From the IMG/VR virus record IMGVR_UViG_3300006916_000144, positions 1 through 35,719 of that record: a DNA stretch of 35,719 bases; one strand, given 5' to 3'. The stretch comes from a virus. Made by a program: the position numbers and the translations under genes. This document shows positions 1-7,201 of this stretch, in pieces. The notes under the pieces were generated by a model, which worked only from the letters and a program-made list of their open reading frames with translations, searched no databases and had not been told where the DNA came from. Position 1 is the first letter of the stretch. The number at the start of each line of letters is the position of its first letter.

Positions 1-140
1 AGTTGGGGCCGGCACCCGCTCCCCACACGTTTTCCCTTCCTATGTGTTGAAATACAACAGTTCTCACCTTTGATCGAGAAAATCGATGGACTCACACTCG
101 TTTCCAATCCTTTATCTATTACCCCTTTACCTAAACCCAT
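1..140 (-). CDS. Partial ORF running off the left edge, unknown
   Basis: An open frame starts with ATG at 140 (MGLGKGVIDKG...) and stays open for 46 codons to the window edge, so only the N-terminus is visible. It follows the terminase block in the direction of transcription, where virion genes would be expected. The start is preceded by a T-rich rather than A-rich stretch, and the codons nearest the edge are unusually GC-rich (a run of Gly, Arg, Pro). No domain is recognisable. It may be a real late gene or a chance open frame. Confidence 0.35.
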   Translation of the reverse strand, partial: MGLGKGVIDKGLETSVSPSIFSIKGENCCISTHRKGKRVGSGCRPQ

Positions 141-276
141 TACAAAAACCTATCAAACTCTACTCTTTTCGTCAAAAAACGGTAATTAAACCCTTTTCTT
201 CTACCTTCTATTGTTATATATAGTTATTGTGTAGTTCTAGATGGTGTTGTTGTTTCTCTTGTCTTTATTTTTTTCT
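141..276. other. Short gene-free A/T-rich spacer
   Basis: No open frame of useful length lies between the 51-residue gene and the partial left-edge ORF. Read on the minus strand it is purine-rich with several A-runs. No strong hairpin or copy of the ten-member promoter family was seen. It could hold a late promoter for the phage RNA polymerase, but no conserved sequence shared with other late spacers was recognised. Confidence 0.4.
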
Positions 277-432
277 TTAACCTTCCTTCTCTAGGTTTAC
301 ATAAGGAACGTTCTTCCATACGTATCCTCCTTTATCTATATCCCACTCTGAGTATTGAAGGTTCATCATCCTTTCTCCGTATTCGTCGACTCCTCCGTCA
401 ACCCATCTCAATTGTTGATTTATCATACTCAT
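277..432 (-). CDS. Small hypothetical protein, 51 aa
   Basis: The ORF runs from ATG at 432 to TAA at 277. The protein begins MSMINQQLRWVDGGVDEYGE and ends NLEKEG; it is acidic and rich in aromatics (three Trp, four Tyr), with no membrane segment or cysteine. The start follows an A-rich leader (CTAAACACT), the usual pattern here, and comes 20 bases after the T-arm-like element at 453-636. Amino-acid composition looks like real coding sequence. It lies downstream of terminase, so a late role is possible, but no family is recognised. Confidence 0.55.
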   Translation of the reverse strand: MSMINQQLRWVDGGVDEYGERMMNLQYSEWDIDKGGYVWKNVPYVNLEKEG

Positions 433-452
433 AGTGTTTAGATGTTTTAGTT

Positions 453-636
453 GAGGATATCGGATTCGAACCGATAGTCAGAGTTATTCAGAATCGTTCA
501 CCTACTGTCAAGTCGTTTCACCCATCGGCTATTTTGCTCATGCAGTCCTCTAGTGCTACTTGATTCCCTATTACCTCCTCCCAGTCTATCTGGGCGCCTT
601 TACCATGAGCATGTCTGCTCTGTTTGGCCAATCCTC
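453..636 (-). ncRNA. T-arm-bearing structured RNA candidate, 184 nt
   Basis: On the minus strand the 3' end is a canonical T-arm: stem ATCGG/CCGAT (459-463 with 471-475) around the 7-nt loop TTCGAAT. The six bases after it, ATCCTC (453-458), are exactly complementary to GAGGAT at 631-636, giving an acceptor-like closing stem. Inside are two perfect 5-bp hairpins, GAGCA/TGCTC (607-620) and CCCAG/CTGGG (580-594). A normal tRNA is 72-95 nt and no standard D or anticodon arm can be drawn, so it is not called a tRNA. The T-arm is clear; the long-range pairing is inferred. Confidence 0.45.
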
Positions 637-648
637 TATTTATCTATA

Positions 649-879
649 TTACTTCTTATTCTTATCGTAGAAGCTACCAGAGAATGCTGTCTCTTTTCTT
701 ACTCCTAGAGCTTTGTGTTTGGATGCTATTAACATCTGTGCTTTCTCTATGACTGGTTTGATGTCTTTTACATCTGCTTCTTTTTCTTTTTCTATAGCTT
801 CTACCGCTTCTACCTTTACCTCTTCTTTAACAGGTTGGGGTTTTGACAGTTTAACCGCTTTTGCTGCTTTTTTAGCCAT
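649..879 (-). CDS. Small charged protein downstream of terminase, 76 aa
   Basis: The 76-residue protein has a basic N-terminus rich in Lys and Ala (residues 1-12), then a Glu/Val/Lys-rich stretch (residues 17-45, likely helical or disordered), then a basic tail ending FYDKNKK. No domain, cysteine or membrane segment is visible. It starts 11 bases after the terminase stop, so it is almost certainly co-transcribed with the packaging genes. A virion-assembly or DNA-associated role would fit the position and charge, but nothing in the sequence proves it. Confidence 0.7.
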   Translation of the reverse strand: MAKKAAKAVKLSKPQPVKEEVKVEAVEAIEKEKEADVKDIKPVIEKAQMLIASKHKALGVRKETAFSGSFYDKNKK

Positions 880-890
880 CTTCTTTTATT

Positions 891-2156
891 TTATATGTAT
901 CCGTTAATGCGCCTTGCCCTACGTGGCTTAGCTTTCTGTGCTTTCTCTAATGGTCTTCTACTATTGATACCATATCTCAACGCTGCTAGGATATCAGGTT
1001 CGTGAGGAAGTTTGTTGTCCTTCTTATTTCTCCTAAATGTCATGTATTGGAAATACAAGTCTGTTGTATCATCTCCTATCATAACTATATCCTTATCTTG
1101 CATCTTCTTGATTCCTGCCTCTACATTTCCTTTCTTAGCCTTTCTTATTTGACCATAACCTCCTTCTCGGATTCCTTGTATCAATAATGGCATTGCTGAA
1201 TCTGCAAATATGAGTGCATTGAATGGAACTCTATGAAGGCGCATCATTTCTAATGTCTTCTTCGTTCCCATACCCTTTACACTAAACAGTTCTTGTACAT
1301 AATAGACTCCCTGGTAGTAGGTGATTTTGACCATTGATGTCTTATCTCCTCCTCCATAACTGAAATCTAATCCATACCATGTATCTCCATCTTCATCGAA
1401 GGTAGGATACATTCCCCATCCAGCATACAATCTTCCTTCTGTCTCCAGAGTCCATTCGGCAAGGATTGTATTCTTGTAATAGATTGGGTTTGTGCGTTCA
1501 AGATCTTTGTATCTCTGAACTACAGATGCATTCAAGTTATTGATGTTAGTCAAGTATGTTGAGTGCATGTACATAGTATCATGGAACCTTTCTGGGTTTG
1601 GTTGCCCTCCCACGAACCATTCCTTATGTATCCAAGATGAGATTGCTGATGTTGGGTTATAGATCAAGATTACCTTCAATGGCTTTCCTGCTACCCTTAT
1701 CGATTCATCTATCTTAGAGAACTCTTCGAATGACTCTACTTCTTCAGCCTCCTCTACTACCAGAGTTGTGATACCTGATAATGATTTTAGCTTTGCTGTT
1801 TGTGTTCCTGTTGACCTGATACCTTTGAATGATATCGTAGCCCCTGTAGTGATGTTAGTTATTACTCCCTGCTTCTCTCTGAAGTCAGCTCCTTTACCTA
1901 ATACCTCTATTGCAGCTCTAACGTCTGCTACTGTAGAATCCTCTGAGGATGTCATAGTTTGACGTAGATACAATATTCTGTGCTTAAATTTGGAATAAGT
2001 AAGTTGTACCATAGCAACTGATACACCAAACGATTTTCCAGAACCCCTTCCTCCATATACTTGATAGTATCTAGGGTCATCTAGATTATCAAAGAAGAGT
2101 GGTTCGAAGATGGGGTTAAATTTTAACTCCAATTCTTCCTTCTTTCTTCTTCCCAT
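891..2156 (-). CDS. terL: Terminase large subunit (packaging ATPase/nuclease)
   Basis: This 421-residue motor pumps DNA into the prohead and cuts the concatemer. The ATPase half has Walker A GGRGSGKS (residues 35-42) and a Walker B-like LVVEEAEEV (132-140) with the catalytic Glu. The RNase H-fold nuclease half shows three spaced acidic sites: WYGLDFSYGG (Asp264), IFADSAMP (Asp319) and PHEPDILAALRYG (Asp388). Length and motif order match the PBSX/Terminase_3 type. The tail after residue 400 is very basic. It starts 6 bases after the small subunit stop, the usual terS-terL pair. Confidence 0.95.
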   Translation of the reverse strand: MGRRKKEELELKFNPIFEPLFFDNLDDPRYYQVYGGRGSGKSFGVSVAMVQLTYSKFKHRILYLRQTMTSSEDSTVADVRAAIEVLGKGADFREKQGVITNITTGATISFKGIRSTGTQTAKLKSLSGITTLVVEEAEEVESFEEFSKIDESIRVAGKPLKVILIYNPTSAISSWIHKEWFVGGQPNPERFHDTMYMHSTYLTNINNLNASVVQRYKDLERTNPIYYKNTILAEWTLETEGRLYAGWGMYPTFDEDGDTWYGLDFSYGGGDKTSMVKITYYQGVYYVQELFSVKGMGTKKTLEMMRLHRVPFNALIFADSAMPLLIQGIREGGYGQIRKAKKGNVEAGIKKMQDKDIVMIGDDTTDLYFQYMTFRRNKKDNKLPHEPDILAALRYGINSRRPLEKAQKAKPRRARRINGYI

Positions 2157-2162
2157 TCTTTA

Positions 2163-2564
2163 TTAGTCTTTTGTGAATGTTATCTTCACTGATTTTCCTT
2201 CTCCAGACCCTATCTGCAAACCTTCATCTTGCTGACTCTCAAATGAATCATCAAAATCTGATTTGTACTTTTGTAGGATGTATTTGGATGCTTGGAAATG
2301 ATCTTTGTGATTAGGATCTTCCAATATGTCTTGTATGTTATCTGCCGCTAGGTCAGTTAACGTTTTTCTATGCATTGTGTATTGTGCCCACAGGTTCTCA
2401 TCGTGCTTCAATATATCTGCCACTTGCCATGTCTTCAATCCACAAGCATCACCTATCTTCTTTCTGGTGGTGAAACCTTTGTCTAGGGCTGCAAGTATTA
2501 ATGCTCTACCCTTTGCGAGAAATTCCTTTCGGTCTCTGCTCTTGTTTTTCATTCTTGTTCCCAT
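2163..2564 (-). CDS. terS: Terminase small subunit-like protein
   Basis: The 133-residue protein lies directly upstream of terL. Residues about 17-55 form a likely helix-turn-helix (TTRKKIGDACGLKTWQV resembles a recognition unit). Residues 70-100 are helical (DNIQDILEDPNHKDHFQASK), as in the oligomerisation part of Terminase_2-type small subunits. The C-terminus is acidic and then basic. Small subunits recognise the pac/cos site and recruit TerL. Identification rests on position, size and HTH rather than a diagnostic motif. The start could be Met1 or Met5; both overlap the preceding membrane-protein gene. Confidence 0.75.
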   Translation of the reverse strand: MGTRMKNKSRDRKEFLAKGRALILAALDKGFTTRKKIGDACGLKTWQVADILKHDENLWAQYTMHRKTLTDLAADNIQDILEDPNHKDHFQASKYILQKYKSDFDDSFESQQDEGLQIGSGEGKSVKITFTKD

Positions 2565-2745
2565 GTTGTACGGATTTTAATACCTCATCTAGTGTTGACT
2601 GAATGAGGAATGTTAATGTTAATTTGATTATTCTAACCGTACCCTCAACAATGCCCAACACCCCTACGACTACACGTATTGGTAATAAGCATAGTTGTAC
2701 AAGCATAGACAATAGGAGCACTCCTACTTCTTTTAATACTTTCAT
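2506..2745 (-). CDS. Small hydrophobic membrane protein, 79 aa
   Basis: The start chosen is ATG at 2745 (MKVLKEVGVLLL), preceded by the A-rich leader AATTAAAAAACAGAATT; a longer frame would begin inside the T-arm-like element. Residues 6-55 are strongly hydrophobic and could form two membrane helices with a short Pro-Ile-Arg break near residue 23, followed by a polar basic tail (KNEKQEQRPKG). It overlaps the small terminase gene by 59 bases in another frame. Size and topology would suit a holin or membrane-bound accessory protein, but no family signature is seen. Confidence 0.6.
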   Translation of the reverse strand: MKVLKEVGVLLLSMLVQLCLLPIRVVVGVLGIVEGTVRIIKLTLTFLIQSTLDEVLKSVQHGNKNEKQEQRPKGISRKG

Positions 2746-2765
2746 AATTCTGTTTTTTAATTTTG

Positions 2766-2806
2766 CTAAGGCCAAGGAATCGAACCTTGAGTAACCATTA
2801 CCCTAA
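2766..2806 (-). ncRNA. Miniature tRNA-like element (41 nt)
   Basis: On the minus strand a perfect T-arm, CAAGG-TTCGATT-CCTTG, is closed by TTAGGG pairing with CCTTAG (four Watson-Crick and two G-U pairs). A small TAA/TTA hairpin sits where the D and anticodon arms would be. It lies between the UUCG terminator of the peptidase gene and the leader of the 79-residue gene. It is far too short for a tRNA. The T-arm is certain as a sequence; the closing stem uses wobbles and is less secure. It could instead be the surviving 3' end of a lost tRNA. Confidence 0.45.
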
Positions 2807-2807
2807 T

Positions 2808-2832
2808 AAAAAGACTCCTCCGAAGAGGAGCC
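2808..2832 (-). terminator. Rho-independent terminator after the M64 peptidase gene
   Basis: The minus-strand RNA folds as GGCTCCTC-TTCG-GAGGAGTC (8 bp, one G-U, UUCG tetraloop) followed by TTTTTATT. It lies 28 bases past the peptidase stop codon and insulates the terminase genes from that transcript. Confidence 0.85.
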
Positions 2833-2859
2833 TTGATAATCTATTTTGTATTCTTTATT

Positions 2860-4269
2860 TTAGTAACAAGTTGATATCGACGTTACATAACCAGAGTAAT
2901 CTACTTTAACGACAACCCCACTAGCTAATCTCCACCATTTATTGTATCCAGTGAAGGTTAGTGTACATGCTGAGTTAGCATAAATCCTATCTCCCACTCC
3001 AGGTATAGAATTAGTTCCAATATACCATTTTCCGTTGTTCAAGTATAATGAACATGCTCCACTTGATGAAGAAGAGTTAGAACCTGACATTTGGAATTGT
3101 TTAATAGTAGCCAAAGCTGATACTTGAAGAATCTTTCCTTCAGTATCGATTTTGTATGCTTTGTTATTACTTGCCTTCCACCATCTGTTTTGTCCATTGA
3201 ACAAAGTTCCAGTAGATTTGGTATACATGATTGCTCCAGTACAAGGTTGTCCAACACATCCTCCACCTTGAGCATAATACCTAGTCACAGTCGTAGAGTA
3301 GTTTTGAACTCCAGCTGCAGTTGTTGCTGAGCCTGACGACATTGAGAAGGAAATTCCATCAATGATACTTACACTATTTTTATCTATCTCAATCTGAACC
3401 AAAGCCTCATTGTGTGCTGAGTATTCTGTATAGATCTCAGAACCATTCTTCCATGCTCCATACATCATTTTATCATCACCTGGTCTCCAGTAGAAGTCAT
3501 CAGAGTAATTCGCTCCTTTAACCCATCCTGTTGCCGCAGATGTTCTGATATTGCCTGCCTTAGCTCCTTCTTGTACTAAATGCAATCCTCTCGGTGTTGA
3601 GATTAGATCTTGATAGTCTGCATCTGAATAGTAATATTCATCGCCCAACTGTCCAAATGTATGTGAGAATTCATGTAGAGGTAAAAAGTCTTCATAGTTG
3701 TATAGATTATACATTGAAGTAATCATTACTCCTACCTTAGCTACATCATCCAAAGATCCATCCGCCAATAGTGTATGACTTTTAAACTCTCCCACACCAC
3801 CATAACCTGTATGGTTTGATACTATGATCAAGAACACTCTTTCTCCACCTGACTTATTCCCTAACAATGTTTCGACTGCAAGTCTATTTGCACCTAGCAT
3901 GTTATGAGCATAATACAGATCACCATCATTCCTATAAACATCAAAGTAAGTATCTTTATTAACAGCCGCTTGACCATTTCCTCCTGGAGGAGAAGCTGCA
4001 ATAGAAACTCCACTTTGAACAGATATGGTATTAACTCTGTAAAAGTTAATCTGATCAAGATTGTCTGAATAAGGAGCTGTTGCCTTAATTAAGTTAGCAA
4101 TACGCAAAGCTTCAGAATTAAATGTACTTTGTTGTGAGGATGTGAATCCATCTCCAGCAATAAAGAATTTAACATGCTTGCCTTTGTTCTCTGTTCCAAT
4201 TGTTGTGATTACCTGTGCACTAGCACTCAAGCTAATGAAAGCTAATAAAATAAACAATAATTTTTTCAA
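2860..4269 (-). CDS. Secreted M64-family (IgA peptidase-like) zinc metallopeptidase
   Basis: Residues 1-18 are a signal peptide (MKKLLFILLAFISLSASA, cleavage before QV). The catalytic motif is HEFSHTFGQLGDEY (residues 199-212): His199 and His203 bind zinc, Glu200 is the catalytic base and Asp210 the probable third ligand, as in peptidase family M64. The C-terminus has two copies of a 37-residue module (about 349-385 and 430-466; shared NRWW/NKWW and KIDTEG/KVDYSG cores) joined by a Ser-rich linker. The start is TTG. A terminator on each side makes it look like an autonomous moron inserted between connector and terminase genes. The substrate is unknown. Confidence 0.85.
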   Translation of the reverse strand: MKKLLFILLAFISLSASAQVITTIGTENKGKHVKFFIAGDGFTSSQQSTFNSEALRIANLIKATAPYSDNLDQINFYRVNTISVQSGVSIAASPPGGNGQAAVNKDTYFDVYRNDGDLYYAHNMLGANRLAVETLLGNKSGGERVFLIIVSNHTGYGGVGEFKSHTLLADGSLDDVAKVGVMITSMYNLYNYEDFLPLHEFSHTFGQLGDEYYYSDADYQDLISTPRGLHLVQEGAKAGNIRTSAATGWVKGANYSDDFYWRPGDDKMMYGAWKNGSEIYTEYSAHNEALVQIEIDKNSVSIIDGISFSMSSGSATTAAGVQNYSTTVTRYYAQGGGCVGQPCTGAIMYTKSTGTLFNGQNRWWKASNNKAYKIDTEGKILQVSALATIKQFQMSGSNSSSSSGACSLYLNNGKWYIGTNSIPGVGDRIYANSACTLTFTGYNKWWRLASGVVVKVDYSGYVTSISTCY

Positions 4270-4298
4270 ATTGATAAATTTTTTTAAGTTAATAAATA

Positions 4299-4320
4299 AA
4301 GGGCAGAGCGTTATCTCTGC
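4299..4320 (-). terminator. Probable terminator before the M64 gene
   Basis: On the minus strand GCAGAG-ATAACG-CTCTGC (6 bp perfect, 6-nt loop) is followed by CCTTTATTTATT. It would end the portal-connector transcript just upstream of the peptidase start. The T-tract is interrupted, so it could be partial or act as an mRNA 5' hairpin. Confidence 0.55.
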
Positions 4321-4342
4321 TCAGTTGTTATACGGAATCGAA

Positions 4343-4414
4343 TTAACGATTAGACAGAACACCCTCCTTTCTAAATGAAATGATGTCTGCCTTGTTCCAA
4401 ATTGTTTTATTCAT
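4343..4414 (-). CDS. Possible micro-ORF, 23 aa
   Basis: ATG at 4414 opens a 23-codon frame (MNKTIWNKADIISFRKEGVL...) ending with TAA. It begins 20 bases after the connector gene and precedes the hairpin at 4299. The leader is T/A-rich (TTTTAAACTTTACGGC). Composition is plausible but the frame is too short to support strongly. It is listed because otherwise the 165-base gap upstream of the peptidase is empty. Confidence 0.25.
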   Translation of the reverse strand: MNKTIWNKADIISFRKEGVLSNR

Positions 4415-4433
4415 GCCGTAAAGTTTAAAAGGA

Positions 4434-4931
4434 TTAATTAGAACCTCTCCACTCATTGCCTCCGAACGTTCTTATACGCGGAGTGAGTTTGTCTTGTGCC
4501 TCTTGAATGGTTTGATCCAATGGATCTTCTTCCTTCAACCAAGCAATGACTGGTTCCATGAAAGTTTCTGCTACAGAAGCCATCTCATTAGATACCGCCT
4601 TGGCAGTATTCTTATCGTCAGCTTCTTGTTCTGTACTGTAACCTGAATCTGAATAACTTCCTTGAAAGTTCTTCAGTAACCTTGCATAGGTAAAATAACA
4701 TAGTGGTGGAGTGATCATCTCCAACAGCTCATCATCAGCTGCGTCTTGAGGATCTACACACCTTGCTACATTGTCTGCTCCTATTAATCTTTCTATATCT
4801 AGCTTTATGGCTATGATTTGTGCTGCTTTAACCCTAGTCTCATCGATGTCGGGTTGTAAGCTTACGTAATCTTGTAGAGCATCTACTATGTCTACTAAGA
4901 TTAATGAGTTTTCTAAATTTGAATTATACAT
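4434..4931 (-). CDS. Probable head-tail connector / adaptor protein
   Basis: The 165-residue, largely alpha-helical acidic protein directly follows the portal gene and overlaps it by 8 bases. A helical region at residues 5-55, a segment with TPPLCYFTYARLLKNFQ (about 74-90) and a C-terminal helix at about 110-150 resemble adaptor proteins (gp6/gp15-like) that dock beneath the portal. No diagnostic motif exists for these families, so the call depends on size, helicity and position. The last residues, RIRTFGGNEWRGSN, are basic and Gly-rich. Confidence 0.55.
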   Translation of the reverse strand: MYNSNLENSLILVDIVDALQDYVSLQPDIDETRVKAAQIIAIKLDIERLIGADNVARCVDPQDAADDELLEMITPPLCYFTYARLLKNFQGSYSDSGYSTEQEADDKNTAKAVSNEMASVAETFMEPVIAWLKEEDPLDQTIQEAQDKLTPRIRTFGGNEWRGSN

Positions 4932-6219
4932 CGGAGTTGTCTTTAAATAAGTTAACCACCTTCATCAAGTGTTCTGGATCTGGTATGTTGCCATTGACCT
5001 TCTCCCACTTCTCAACATACATTGCAACAAAATCTACAACCGTCATCTTTTTAGCATCTGGTGCTCCTTCAGGTGTTGGTTGTGCTTCTTCATTGCTCTC
5101 CATGTCTAATGTAAGCTTATTCAATTTAATCTCCTTTATATCGAACACGCCATTCTTCAATACTCGATTGACTTGTTGTTCGATTGTATCTCTTCCTCCT
5201 TGAGTAACTGCATTGAATACTGCATATGCTTCTTCTAACTCTGCAGAAGAGAATCCTGTTGTTTGATTCGCTCCAGCTAGGATTGGTGGGATCAAATATG
5301 CTCCCGAGATTACTTTACTGTCTAATTCATATGTTTTAGTTGCTGAATCGATGATTGCAGAATTGTTCCCTGCTCCTATCTCTTCAAGAACTGTTGCTGT
5401 AAGAGTTTCTGGATCCATACCTGCCATGGTAATGATCTTCCCTGCTCCTCTTGCCCCCTGAGCTCTGTCTAGAGCATTTTCCAATGCAACTAAATTAGCA
5501 TCCTCAGCGTCAAGACTAGTCTTTAAAAGGTAAGATGAAATAAACCCCGTAGCCGTCTCCTTACGGATTAAAATACTATTCTCTACATCTGACAACACAT
5601 AATTGATTGGAGCCTGTAGAGGTGGGATAGGATAGGAAGAATGCCCTGTCTCTGTATGATAGAGTATCTGTCCATTGTAATTTCCAATACCTCCTTCAGT
5701 ATTTTCAATCTGACGCAGTACTGCTGACGGATTGAAACGATCAAACCATTTCATCTTTCCTCTTGTTGGAACCATCTCTATGGTCTTCTTTACTTCAGAG
5801 TTCCTTCCAAAGTTTCTGAAGTAACCTATCTTTGATGCAAAGTTCAACTCATCAAATGAATTAAATCTGCAATCTGTAATCCTCATAGGATTCATTCCGG
5901 TTACCTCTCCATTCAAGTTCCAATTGGAATGAATAGCAAATGCTTCAAATGTTGCATAATCCTCAGCTAGGATAGAGACAACTGTCTTCAATGTTAATCC
6001 ATAAGGCGATACGATTGTATCTTCTCCTTTGAATTGTCCACCTTTCAAAAACTTAGCAGTTCTACTTACAGCTGGTTTGGCTGACGGAGACTGCTCTATT
6101 AGGTTCTTGAGTGTTTGAGGAAACGAGTTGTCTGCTCCCCATCTCATGATACCTAAGGCTGAATCCTGTCGAGTAGTGATTTGAGTCAACTCTCGATGCC
6201 AGTCTAAATAGAACGCCAT
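4924..6219 (-). CDS. Portal protein
   Basis: The 431-residue protein lies in the packaging block. Its N-terminal half (residues about 20-200) holds alternating sheet and helix with many aromatics. The C-terminal part has the helical region LIPPILAGANQTTGFSSAEL followed by EEAYAVFNAVTQ and a long amphipathic stretch, typical of portals of HK97-like phages where YAVF/RxxIEQ segments line the channel. An acidic Pro-rich segment (about 375-390) precedes the C-terminal helix. It would form the dodecameric DNA entry ring and bind TerL. Length is at the usual 400-500 residue size. Confidence 0.75.
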   Translation of the reverse strand: MAFYLDWHRELTQITTRQDSALGIMRWGADNSFPQTLKNLIEQSPSAKPAVSRTAKFLKGGQFKGEDTIVSPYGLTLKTVVSILAEDYATFEAFAIHSNWNLNGEVTGMNPMRITDCRFNSFDELNFASKIGYFRNFGRNSEVKKTIEMVPTRGKMKWFDRFNPSAVLRQIENTEGGIGNYNGQILYHTETGHSSYPIPPLQAPINYVLSDVENSILIRKETATGFISSYLLKTSLDAEDANLVALENALDRAQGARGAGKIITMAGMDPETLTATVLEEIGAGNNSAIIDSATKTYELDSKVISGAYLIPPILAGANQTTGFSSAELEEAYAVFNAVTQGGRDTIEQQVNRVLKNGVFDIKEIKLNKLTLDMESNEEAQPTPEGAPDAKKMTVVDFVAMYVEKWEKVNGNIPDPEHLMKVVNLFKDNSDV

Positions 6220-6238
6220 AGTTATTTTCTTTTAATGA

Positions 6239-6490
6239 TTATTTCTTTATGATGTGAAGGCAGAACCTTCTCTCCATCTCATCGTATGAGATAGTTGCAT
6301 CATCAAATTTATTATTCAATAAGTTCTCATAATCGATATTCATCTTCACTCCCTTCAATCTCAATAGGTTGACAAGGTTTTTGAATATCGCTTCTGCATC
6401 ACTTTTTGTTTCTGTTAATCTTGAGACTCTACCAAATTCCTTTCCGGTGAGTACTACTTGCTCGACTTCTATTCCATTTATCTTAGTCAT
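6239..6490 (-). CDS. Hypothetical protein, 83 aa
   Basis: ATG at 6490 (MTKINGIEVEQVV) is chosen because it overlaps the preceding stop by 8 bases; an upstream ATG at 6517 would overlap by 35. The protein has a beta-rich start, a central helical region (SDAEAIFKNLVNLLRLKG) and ends FCLHIIKK. No known domain is recognised. It directly precedes the portal gene and probably shares its transcript. A small regulator or assembly factor is possible. Confidence 0.6.
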   Translation of the reverse strand: MTKINGIEVEQVVLTGKEFGRVSRLTETKSDAEAIFKNLVNLLRLKGVKMNIDYENLLNNKFDDATISYDEMERRFCLHIIKK

Positions 6491-6710
6491 CCTTTGATTG
6501 ATCTTTAGGTCTGACATAGGTTGGGTCCTCTAGAGCTCTCAATTGATCTACACAAACATTGAATTTGTATTTCTTCATGTTGTGTGATTCGATTTTGAAC
6601 TTTGTTTGGAACACTTCATAGACTGCTCTCACAGCTACTGGTCCAAATTCTTTCTTCCATACATCTACTTGTAAGAACTTTTGTCGTTGCTTCTTTTTCT
6701 TATTCGCCAT
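6483..6710 (-). CDS. Hypothetical basic protein, 75 aa
   Basis: The start is the ATG at 6710 (MANKKKKQRQKF). A longer open frame exists but would begin inside the terminator at 6767-6793. The leader before this ATG is A/T-rich (CCATTAAAAGCAATTATA). The N-terminus is very basic, followed by an alpha/beta region and the tail PTYVRPKDQSKDD. It is the first gene after the terminator downstream of the RNA polymerase, so a late promoter probably lies just upstream. Function unknown. Confidence 0.6.
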   Translation of the reverse strand: MANKKKKQRQKFLQVDVWKKEFGPVAVRAVYEVFQTKFKIESHNMKKYKFNVCVDQLRALEDPTYVRPKDQSKDD

Positions 6711-6766
6711 TATAATTGCTTTTAATGGTGTTGTGGCAATATCGCCGTATACTTTTATCACAGTAA
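6711..6766 (-). promoter_or_regulatory. Possible late promoter region
   Basis: This is the only spacer between the terminator at 6767-6793 and the first late gene, so transcription of the portal-terminase block should start here. It contains none of the ten-member early promoter motif. A small GGC-GATATT-GCC hairpin is visible. A phage-polymerase promoter is inferred from position only; no repeated 20-bp motif was recognised. Confidence 0.3.
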
Positions 6767-6793
6767 TAAAAAAAGAGGCTCTAGGAGCCTCTT
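6767..6793 (-). terminator. Strong rho-independent terminator
   Basis: The minus-strand RNA has AGAGGCTC-CTA-GAGCCTCT (8 bp perfect) followed by seven T residues. It separates the RNA polymerase transcript from the late genes. Confidence 0.9.
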
Positions 6794-6799
6794 CCAAAA

Positions 6800-7030
6800 C
6801 CAAAAATTATGAACCTCCCTATTGGGAGGGAGTAATGGATTATGAAACCATTACTATGAAAAAAGAATTGTCACTGTCGCTAATCGAATAGCTTAGCCAT
6901 AGCATGCTACAGTGTAATCAAACTTCATCTAGACCTGTGCGGTTACGAGTTCTCGGTCTAAAGACTGAAACCATGTTCATGTTGCGTGCACTTTTTGATG
7001 AAGTTTTAACCAAACCTTGGTTTGGCTTAT
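6800..7030 (-). ncRNA. Gene-free region with stacked RNA hairpins
   Basis: No gene fits in this stretch. On the minus strand it holds, in order: a near-palindrome CCAAACC/GGTTTGG (7010-7025); TAGACC pairing with GGTCTA around a CGAG/CTCG hairpin (about 6930-6970); the mini T-arm-like element at 6872-6914; a perfect 8-bp hairpin AGTAATGG/CCATTACT (6831-6855); and CCTCCC/GGGAGG (6814-6829). The density of exact stems indicates a structured 3' untranslated region of the polymerase mRNA or a separate small RNA. Confidence 0.5.
6872..6914 (-). ncRNA. Miniature tRNA-like element (43 nt)
   Basis: On the minus strand CACTGT pairs with ACAGTG (6 bp, perfect) and encloses a 5-bp hairpin GCTAA/TTAGC whose loop contains TTCGA, plus an AGCATGCT-type segment. 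The layout is acceptor stem plus T-arm without a full D or anticodon arm. The loop is 9 rather than 7 nt, so the resemblance to a T-arm is weaker than at 10819-10869. Confidence 0.35.
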
Positions 7031-7201
7031 TTTTATCTTAAGTGTTTGCTTACAGTTAACGAATTGATTTTGAATATTTAAACCCCATAGGTTTTTTCAA
7101 TGATCGTTTTCCTAAATAATTGAAAGGGAAGCTGTTAGGAAAAGCAACTCCCCTCCAGGGATTTTTTGATAGATATTTATAAATAAATATCTAGGGCTAT
7201 C

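Noticed and set aside
453-550. A conventional class II tRNA (Leu/Ser type) of about 98 nt
   Set aside because: T-arm is present, but no 5-bp anticodon stem with a 7-nt loop and no canonical D-arm can be drawn; the nearer acceptor GAGGAC mismatches at its last two positions.
3039-3275. 78-residue minus-strand frame inside the M64 gene
   Set aside because: It lies wholly inside a well-supported coding region in another frame, with no leader.
7010-7025. Near-palindrome as a plus-strand terminator
   Set aside because: The hairpin is followed by CTTATTTTT on the plus strand, but no plus-strand gene precedes it; its role is unclear and it is described only as part of the hairpin cluster.
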